This document shows, in pieces, positions 17,562 through 25,700 of a stretch of 64,000 bases of DNA. Each line of letters opens with the position of its first letter. Position 1 is the first letter of the stretch. Location: NCBI RefSeq assembly GCF_000744095.1, contig NZ_JQLI01000008.1, positions 2,418,001 to 2,482,000 of the forward strand, read 5' to 3'. Below the pieces are notes generated by a model. That model worked only from the letters and a program-made list of their open reading frames with translations, was not told where the DNA came from and ran no database searches. The DNA is from Cupriavidus necator A5-1. Lineage in GTDB: Bacteria; Pseudomonadota; Gammaproteobacteria; Burkholderiales; Burkholderiaceae. The translations under genes were made by a program, and so were the position numbers.

Positions 17562-17780
17562 ATGCTGAAGAAACTCATATTGTCTGCTGTCTTGGGTACC
17601 GCACTTGTCGCCGCGGGGGCTTATGCCGGAACGATGGGGCCGCGTGACCCGTATACCGATGGAGGGAAAGCTACAAAGTTTGACGTCTACACCGATGGCG
17701 CTGCGGTCACGGACAGGCGAGATGTGTTTTCCGATGGGGCGCGAATCACCAACCGCGACGGATTCACCGACGGTGCGTAA
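17562..17780 (+). CDS. Small secreted protein with DxYTDG repeats
   Basis: A 72-residue protein not assigned to a named family. A signal peptide (MLKKLILSAVLGTALVAAGA, cleavage after AYA) is followed by four near-repeats of about 13-16 residues: DPYTDGGK, DVYTDGAA, DVFSDGAR and DGFTDGA at the very C-terminus. The acidic, aromatic repeats could bind cations or pack as a small periplasmic scaffold, but nothing proves this. It has a very strong Shine-Dalgarno that lies inside a hairpin. The base composition around it is lower in GC than its neighbours. Confidence 0.85.
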   Translation: MLKKLILSAVLGTALVAAGAYAGTMGPRDPYTDGGKATKFDVYTDGAAVTDRRDVFSDGARITNRDGFTDGA

Positions 17781-17791
17781 TTAGATGGCTG

Positions 17792-17822
17792 TCCGGGAAC
17801 TCTTGGGAAGACTGTTCCCGGA
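17792..17822 (+). terminator. Hairpin after the DYTDG gene, possible factor-dependent terminator
   Basis: A perfect 9-bp stem (TCCGGGAAC with GTTCCCGGA, 13-nt loop) starts 12 bp after the stop codon at 17780. There is no T run, so it is not a classic intrinsic terminator. A second perfect 8-bp hairpin (CAAAGCGA/TCGCTTTG, 17880-17900) lies before the convergent gene ending at 17934. Confidence 0.4.
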
Positions 17823-17933
17823 ACAGGCGATTTACGCCTTTATCATTCGTGTGGGAATTGACCGTAAGCCGGTACTTTACAAAGCGAAGTACTCGCTTTG
17901 GTCCTGCCGGAATCCCATGGCACACGTGATCAA

Positions 17934-18500
17934 CTAACGGGATATAAGCGAGACTGGTTGGTGACCGGCTATCGCATGTCCTTTGCCAAAGCGCAGATGC
18001 GGCAAGAAGTCGCCGTACTCGTCAATGCCGACCCCGCCCAGATCGTATAGCAGTGTCTTGATCGCTTCCTTCTCGGAGGATTTGCATCCGACGATCATGA
18101 TGAGTTCGCCCTGCGACAAGAGCGCAGCCGCCCGCGCCAGCCGCTGTCGAGCAAACGTGGCGCCGAACAACGCACCAAGGAGCCAGCCGCAAACGCCGAA
18201 GGCCACGAAGCCAAGGCCATAGGTGAAAAGGCCACTCAGGGGGGCGGAATGGTCGCCGTAATAGCCTGCCAGCACCAGGCCAAGTATCGCAAAGGCGGCA
18301 TAGCCGGCGATCGAACCTTCATGCCGGAAGGTGGTGTGCGTGGTGTCGGCGCCCGGAAAGCCCTCGACCGGCCGCAGGCTCCGGCCAAGGAACCAGGGGC
18401 CGGTCACATAGGCCGGCGCGCGCAGAAGGGGAAGCAGTTTTTCCCAGCCCTTCCGGGCGGAATCGGCATTCTTGAAGCGAAGACAGAGCAGGGTGCGCAT
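17934..18500 (-). CDS. Conserved-type membrane protein with glycine-rich hairpin
   Basis: A 188-residue protein not assigned to a named family. A soluble N-terminal part (MRTLLCLRFKNADSARKGWE) precedes two hydrophobic segments at about residues 64-85 and 92-117 (GLFTYGLGFVAFGVCGWLLG), then a soluble C-terminal part (LIMIVGCKSSEKEAIKTLLY). The overall plan, soluble ends around a glycine-zipper hairpin, resembles small stress-associated membrane proteins such as the DUF1269 type. It sits among small stress-type genes. The Shine-Dalgarno is weak. Confidence 0.75.
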   Translation of the reverse strand: MRTLLCLRFKNADSARKGWEKLLPLLRAPAYVTGPWFLGRSLRPVEGFPGADTTHTTFRHEGSIAGYAAFAILGLVLAGYYGDHSAPLSGLFTYGLGFVAFGVCGWLLGALFGATFARQRLARAAALLSQGELIMIVGCKSSEKEAIKTLLYDLGGVGIDEYGDFLPHLRFGKGHAIAGHQPVSLISR

Positions 18501-18692
18501 GATGTATCTCGACTGGCCGGGCGTACAGATGCCCAGAAGGTGGATCCGTACCGCAACGTCAGTTTTTATTGGGGGCGGCGAGGACTAAACCGGGCGGCCT
18601 TATACGGAGATGAGGGCGCCACGGGGAGAAAATCCGGACTGCGGAATTGTCTCCTGAAGGACATCCGGAACGAGGCAGGCCACCGCGGCCGC

Positions 18693-18839
18693 TCAGCGCA
18701 GATGTCCGCCAAACAGTCCCAACAGGCCGATAACGATAAGGTAAATGGCGACGATGTAGTTGAGCAGCCGCGGCATGACAAGAATCAGGATGCCAGCGAT
18801 CAGCGATATGAGAGGACCGGCGCTGGTGATGATGGTCAC
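18693..18839 (-). CDS. DUF3096 small membrane protein
   Basis: A 48-residue protein, almost entirely hydrophobic: PLISLIAGILILVMPRLLNY, then IVAIYLIVIGLLGLFGG. This matches the short DUF3096 family pattern of two membrane segments around MPRLLNYIVA. I chose a GTG at 18839 because GGAG lies five bases upstream; the ATG at 18850 is in another frame and hits a stop. Function is unknown; the family often occurs with other small envelope-stress proteins, as here. Confidence 0.85.
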   Translation of the reverse strand: MTIITSAGPLISLIAGILILVMPRLLNYIVAIYLIVIGLLGLFGGHLR

Positions 18840-19052
18840 GATGACTCCATGAGATTGGCGTGCTCCGGCGGTCTTCCTGCCAGCGGCTGCAGGCTTCTGC
18901 AAATAATTCAGCGTACGCCAAAGCGTGTGGGAATGCGGTACGACAGCGTACGGAGGCAGCGAAAAGCGTGCCGATGCAGGGGACCATGCTGCGCGCGGCG
19001 ATAAGGATTTCTGTCCGTGAGGAATGCCGTGCTACCTGCCTCGGCAACAGCA

Positions 19053-19289
19053 TCAGCCGAAGACGCGCGATCTCAGGTCGTCCTCGAAATCGACAGTCCA
19101 TTGCGCCCCCAGGTTTCCGTTGTATTGGCGGATTTCCCTCCCGAAGCCTACCGAGACGGTGCGGCCGCCTGCCGCGTCTTCAACTGCGGTCACGGTAAAT
19201 CCGTCGGGTGCAACGCCATTGCGCAGGCAGGTCTCGCGGAAAGCCTCCTGCTCCATGGGAGGGAATTGATTCAGCGTCGTGTCCAGCAT
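19053..19289 (-). CDS. Small hypothetical protein
   Basis: A 78-residue soluble protein, MLDTTLNQFPPMEQEAFRET at its start and QYNGNLGAQWTVDFEDDLRS near its end. A good Shine-Dalgarno (AGGAGA) precedes the ATG at 19289, and codon use fits the genome. I do not recognise a family. It lies between DUF3096 and CsbD genes in the same orientation, so it probably belongs to the same stress-related group. Confidence 0.75.
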   Translation of the reverse strand: MLDTTLNQFPPMEQEAFRETCLRNGVAPDGFTVTAVEDAAGGRTVSVGFGREIRQYNGNLGAQWTVDFEDDLRSRVFG

Positions 19290-19418
19290 GGGTGTCTCCT
19301 GCCGCCGGCATGTAACGAGCGAAAGCCGAAGCGGGAGAAGGCGGCCAGCCGACTGGTCGCCTTTCCCATCCCGCCGGCGCTGCGCCGGCTCGGGTGCTCG
19401 CTCTCTCTCCGTATCGTT

Positions 19419-19595
19419 TTATTCCGCCTTCTCGATATCCGCCTTGACGTCGCCATACGCTGCCTGCGTCTTGCCAATATCCTTCTTCAGGGTTCCCGCC
19501 ACTTGCGTTTGCCTGTTTCCAGTCATCTTGCCAAAGGCTTCCCTGACTTTCCCGGCGGCCTCAGTGATCCGGCCCTTCACTTGATCCTTGTTCAT
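19419..19595 (-). CDS. CsbD family stress protein
   Basis: A 58-residue protein, too short for many gene callers. It reads MNKDQVKGRITEAAGKVREA, then FGKMTGNRQTQVAGTLKKDI and GKTQAAYGDVKADIEKAE, the typical CsbD pattern (KGxxxEAxGKxK followed by a second GK repeat). In other bacteria such proteins are induced by general stress, but their molecular role is unknown. GAGGAA precedes the ATG. It ends the row of small minus-strand genes next to the cyclic glucan synthase. Confidence 0.93.
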   Translation of the reverse strand: MNKDQVKGRITEAAGKVREAFGKMTGNRQTQVAGTLKKDIGKTQAAYGDVKADIEKAE

Positions 19596-19717
19596 GATGT
19601 ATTCCTCGTCATTGGTGTGTCCTGCTCAGAGCGTAGTTCGGATGGGATCTCGCGTCAGTCCGGTGCCGTACGCGTGACGGGGCGCCGGTACGGATTGATT
19701 GCCCGGATACGGGGGGG

Positions 19718-22700
19718 CTAGACCAGGACCAGCAGCGTGTGCTCGCCCCCATCAAGCGGGACGCTGGCCTGGCCGTCCTTACAGGGGATGCTGACGCCGT
19801 CAAGGATCGCCTGCGAGACACCGCTGGCGCGGTGCAATGACGTTTCCACGTTGATCTCATAGCGGGTAGACGCCACGTTCACTGTGGCCTTGAAGCCTGG
19901 CCACGAGGCAGGAATACAAGGGGCAACGACCAGCCGGCCTCCCTCGATCCGGATCCCCAGGATACCCTCCACCCCGGCGCGATACATCAATCCCGCGGCA
20001 CCCGTGTACCAGGTCCAGCCGCCGCGGCCGATGTGGGGCTCCACCGAGTACACGTCGCCTGCCACCACATAGGGCTCGACCTTGTAGCGCTCGACCGCTA
20101 CAGGTGTCAGCGCCTGGTTGATGGGGTTGAGCAGGGAGAACAGTTCGACGGCCTTGTCGGCCGCGCCCAGCCTGGCAAATGCGAGGACTGCCCACATCGC
20201 GGCATGGCTGTATTGCCCGCCGTTCTCGCGCAGGCCGGGCGGATAGCCCTTGATGTAGCCAGGGTCGAGGGCGCCTTTGTCGAAGGGTGGGGTGAACAGC
20301 AATGCCAGCCCGTCTGCGCGGCGCACCAGGTACTTTTCCACCGACGCCATCGCGGCACGGGCACGGGTGGGATCGGCCGCGCCCGACAGCACGGCCCATG
20401 ACTGCGCGATGGCGTCGATACGGCATTCCTCGCGCTCTTTCGAGCCGAGCCAGGTGCCGTTGTCGAAGGTCGCGCGGCAATACCAGTCGCCGTCCCAGGC
20501 CGCTCGCTCCAGCGCGTCGCGCAGCAAGGCCGCATGCGCGCGCCAGCGGTTGGCGCGCCCGGCATCGCGGGTCTGCGCCAACGGTGCAAACATGGCGAGG
20601 GTGCTTGCCAGCAGCCAGCCCAGCCAGACGCTTTCGCCCTTGCCGCCGGCGCCGACGAGGTTCATGCCATCGTTCCAGTCGCCGCCGCCGATCAGCGGCA
20701 GCCCGTGCTCGCCGGTATGCGCGATGCAGCCGTCGATCCCGCGCGCGCAGTGTTCAAACAGCGAGGCCGATACATCCGAGACCATTGGCTGGAAGAAGGC
20801 GTCGGCCTCGGTGGGGCCCAGCAGCTGGCCTTCCAGGAACGGCACCATCTCGTCCAGCACGTCGGTGTCATCCGAGCTGGCGATATAGCTGGCGGTAGCG
20901 AACGCCAGCCACACGCGGTCGTCGGAAATCCTGGTTCGCACGCCTTGCCCGGAATGCGGCAACCACCAGTGCTGGACGTCGCCTTCGACAAACTGCCGCC
21001 CGGCGGCGCGCAGCAGATGCCGCCGCGTGGCGTCGGGACTGGCAAGGGTGAGCGCCATATGGTCCTGCAACTGGTCGCGGAATCCATAGGCCCCGCTTGC
21101 CTGGTAGAAGGCCGCGCGCGCCCAGATGCGGCAGGCTAGCGTCTGATAGAGAAGCCAGCCGTTGAGCATGATGTCCATGGCGCGGTCCGGTGTGCTGACC
21201 TGTACCGCGCCAAGCAGGCGCTGCCAGTGCCGGGTCACGGTCGCCAGTGTGGCGTCGAGATCTGCCTGGCGATAGCGCGCAATCAGCGCGCTGGCCTCGT
21301 CGGCGGAAGCGCATTGTCCGATGAACGACACCACTTCGACGGTTTCGCCGGGTGGCAGCTCGACCTTGCACTGCAAGGCCGTGCAGGGGTCGAGGCCGGC
21401 CCCGGTCGTGCCGGACAAGGGTGCCTTGCCGAGCAGCACTGCGGGCGCGTCCGTGCCGCCATTCCGGCCGAGGAACTCGGTACGATCGGCGGTCCAGGCA
21501 GACTGCCTGCCGCCCAGATCGGCAAAAGCCACGCGACCCGCAAACGCCGTGCTCCACGGGTTGCGGACCAGGATGGCGCCGGTGGCCTGGTCCGGCGCCG
21601 TCGTGATAAATGGCGCCGAAGCCCCCCGGGAGGTGCCAAGCACCCATTCCGTATAGGCCGTCACGGAAAGCCGGCGCGGGGTGCCGGAGAGATTGCGCAG
21701 CGTCAGGCGCGAAATCTTGATCGGATCGTCCAGCGCAACGTACTGCAGCAGCGACAGCGCGATCCCGTCGGCCTCATGCGCGAAGCAACTGTAGCCGTGG
21801 CCATGGCGTGCGGTGTAGGTGCCTTGGTCCCGGATCGGCAGCGCGGTGGCACTCCAGATCTGGAGACTGTCCTCGTCGCGGATATAGATTGCCTCGCCGC
21901 ACGGGTCCGCGACAGCGTCATTGGACCAGGGCGTCAACTGGTTGTCGCGGCTGTTCTCCGCCCAGGTGCAGCCGCTGCCGCTGGCCGACGCGTGGAAGCC
22001 AAAGCCGGGATTCGCGATCACATTGATCCATGGGGCAGGGGTCGACCGCTCCGCGTTCTGCACCACGACATATTCCCTGCCGTCCTGATCGAAGCCACCC
22101 AGGCCGTTGAAGAACTCGAGCCCGGGCTGCGCCGGCACCGAGGGCAGTGACGGCGGTGCGCGCTGGCGGCGCCGCGCCGGTACGGCAAGCGGGGCCGCCA
22201 CGCCGGGCAGGCGGGCGAGCTGGTCCGCGATGGAACCGCGTCGGGCAATCAGCGCGACGCGCGCGACCGACTGGAGCAGGGCGCGGGCTTCGGGAGTCAT
22301 CATGTCGGCACGCAAGGTATAGACCGATCCGCGCACCGCTTCCTCGCCCGTCTGGCTTTGCGAATGGCTGCTGCGAACCGTGGTTTCGATCGCCATCTGC
22401 AGGTCCTGGATATAGGACGAGGCGCGCTCGTTGACGATGACCAGATCGACGCCAAGCCCCTTCATGCGCCAGTATTCGTGGGCGCGCAGCAACTGGCGCA
22501 CCTGGACGATGTCCTCGATCTCGTCGATGCGCAGGAGGACAACCGGCAAGTCGCCGGAAATCGCCAGCGGCCACAGTCCCGACTGCGGACCCGCGCCGCG
22601 CAGGATGGCGTCGGGCGGTGCCCTGAAGCGGGCATCGGCGTAGAGCAGCGGGGCCGCGAGGCGCTGGAAGTCGGCCGCTTCGGCCGCGTCGACGTCAAGG

Positions 22701-25700
22701 TGGCGAAGCTCGACCTGGGCTTGCGTCCAGGCCAGGGTCTTGGCCCGGTCGAAGGCGTTGCGGTCCTGGTGCTTGTCGATCAGGTCCAGCAGACCGGCGC
22801 GCGACGACGCAACGACGGTCCAGAAGGCCACCCGCGCGCTGCCCCCGGGCGCAATCCGCACGCGCTGCCTGAGCGAGAAGATCGGGTCGAGGACCGTACC
22901 GACCGTGTTCGAGAGCGGCAGTCCGGCTGAGACGACTGCGCACGCGGCGGGCGTGCGGCCGTCTTTCAGGAAGCGCGCGCGGTCTGACTCGTACTGGGGA
23001 TCGGCGACAAGGTCGCCTTCCACCACGCTGAAATGGGCAGCCCACACCGGCGGCTCCTCGGGCGAGCGCAGGCGGCGTGTCGCGGTCAGCGCGCCGGACT
23101 CGGGCAGGTGTGCGGTCTGGATGAACATCCTGGAGAAGGCCGGATGCGCGTCGTAGGACGCGCGCGCGGCAAGCACGACTTCGGCATAGGAAGTGAGCTC
23201 GATCTCGCGTGGGCGGCGCCCGTTGTTGACCAGCGATACGCGGCGGACCTCGCCGTCGTCCTCGCCGGAAACCAGGACTTCCAGGATAGTTGTCAGGCTG
23301 CCGTCGTGCCGGACGAACTCGGCGCAATCTTCGGCGAACACCACTTCGCCGGCGCGCTCGCCATCGGCCGCCATCTGCGCGCTGGCAGACCAGGTGGTGC
23401 CGCTTTGCGTATCGCGCAGGAAGATGAAGGAGCCCGAATCGTCGCGGGTTGCATCTTCCCGCCACCGTGTCACGGCCAGGTCCCGCCAGCGGCTGTAGCC
23501 CATTCCCGTGGTGGTCAGCATCACGGTATAGCGTCCGTTGGACAGCAGATGGGTGACGGGGTTGGCAGTTGCCGGCGCCGTGAACCGCCGCACCGCAGCG
23601 TCCTGCGGCTGTACCGCGGCCGCCGAGACCTTCACTTCCTCGGCGCGGGGGTGCGCCACGGCGACGTTGCGCGGCATGCGTTCCTGCAGCAGCAGTTCGC
23701 AGGCCTGGATCATCGGCTCGCGATGGAAGCGCCCGCGCATGCGGCCGTCGTCGAGGGCGTTGGCGATGGCAACGATGGTCATGCCCTGGTGGTGCGCCAT
23801 GAAGCTGCGCACGATGGCGACCGTCTCGCCCTCGGCCAGGCGTGCGCGTGTGTAGTCCAGCGCCTCGTAGAACCCGTAGCGTCCAAGGGCGCCGAGTTCG
23901 GCCAGGCGCCGGTAGTTGTCGCGTGCGGCCTGCGGATCGACCATGGCCGCCAGCCCAGTGGCATAGGGGGCGATCACCGCGTTCTCGGACAGGCCCCGCT
24001 TGAGCCCCAGGCCGGGGACGCCGAAGTTCGAGTACTGGTAGGTGAACTCCCTGTCGCGGGCGTTGTACGCCGATTCGGATACGCCCCAGGGAATCCCCAG
24101 CGACTGCCCATAGCCCTGCTGACGCGCAACCACCAGGCGCGCGGTCTGCTCGAGCAGGCTGCCCGCGGGGGCGCGCATCACCAGCGACGGCATCAGGTAC
24201 TCGAACATCGAGCCCGACCACGAAATCAGTGCCGAGCCCTTGCCAAGTGGTGTCGCCATGCGTCCCAGCCGGAACCAGTGCGGGGTCGACACATCGCCCT
24301 TGGCAATGGCGAACAGGCTGGCGAGCCGCGCTTCGGAGGCGAGCAGGTCGTAGCAACTGACATCGGGCCGGTTGTCGGCAAGCGAATAGCCGATCGACAG
24401 CAGCTTGCGCGCCGGATCGAGCAGGAAGGCAAAGTCCATCGCCAGCGCCAGTTCGCGCGCAGTGTGGGCGAGCGCCGTCAGCCTGGCGGCCAACGCCTGC
24501 GGCGCTTCAGCCTGCTGCAGCTGGTCGCGCTCATGCTCGGTGACGGTGCGCTGCAGCGCGCTGGCCCAGAAGGCCAGGTCGGCAACAGTGTCATCGGCGG
24601 CGGCGGGCTCGATGTCATGCGCCAGCGTGACAACCTTCTCCGTAAGTCCCCAGAGCGCCGGTGCCCGCGTCCCTGCCGCCATGTCGAGTGAGCCAGCGAG
24701 CATGGTGTCAATCTCGGCCAGTAGTCCGCCGAGTTGCCGTCCCGAGGCGCTGTGTGCGAGGGGCAGTGCAGCCAGGGCCTCGCTTGCCAGACGCGCAGTG
24801 TCCGCCAGTCCGTGGCAGGGATCTGGCGCAGGGGAGGTCGTCCATTCTTCGCAAGCGTTGGCGACCACGATCAGGTGCGCGGCGAGGTTGCCGCTGTCGA
24901 CCGACGAAACATAAGCGGGATGCAGCGCCTGCAGGCCCAGCGTCTCATACCAGTTGTGGAAGTGGCCCCGGTAGCGCGGCAGCTTGCGCATCGCTGCGAA
25001 CGCCGCTTCCATGCGCTCGACCGTTTCGGTGGTCCCGGCCCAGCCGAAGTCGCGCGCGGCGATGGCCGACAGCAGGTAGAGCCCGATATTGGTCGGAGAG
25101 GTCCGGTGCGCCACTACGGGCCTGGGCGTCTCCTGGAAGTTGTCGGGCGGCAGCATGTTGTCCGCCGGCGTGACGAAGGTCTCGAAGAAGCGCCAGGTGC
25201 GGCGCGCGGTGAGGCGCAGCGCAAGCGCGTCGGCCGCCGGCAGGGCGAGCCGGCGCGCAACGGCCGGCGCACGGCTGGTCCACAGGGCAAGGGCTGGCGC
25301 CGTCAGCCATAGCAGGGCGAAGGGCAGCACGAGCGGCAAAGACGATGGCAGCAGCCCCACGCCGGCGGCGGCCATCGACAGCGCGAGCAGCGTGCCGCCG
25401 GCCATCAGCCGGTAAAAGCCGGCCAGGTCCAGCCGCGGGCGCGTGGCGGACTGCGCGGCCGTGGTCCAGTCGAGCAGATGGCGATGCGTGTAAACCAGCC
25501 GCGCCAGCGTCCTGGCGATGGCGTCACCCGTGCGCCAGGCCTGGTCGGGCACGAAGGCCAGCCCCAGCAAGGTCTGGGTGGCGGCTAGCCGCAGGTCTGC
25601 GAGCAGCGCCTGCACATGGTTGCGCAGGCGCATGCCGCTGCGGTGCCGCAGACCGGACAAGATGCCCGGCAGGACGGCCGGAATGGCAATGGCAGCCAGC

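Noticed and set aside
17880..17900. CAAAGCGA/TCGCTTTG hairpin as an intrinsic terminator
   Set aside because: No T run on either strand follows it; kept only as a note with the other hairpin after the DYTDG gene.
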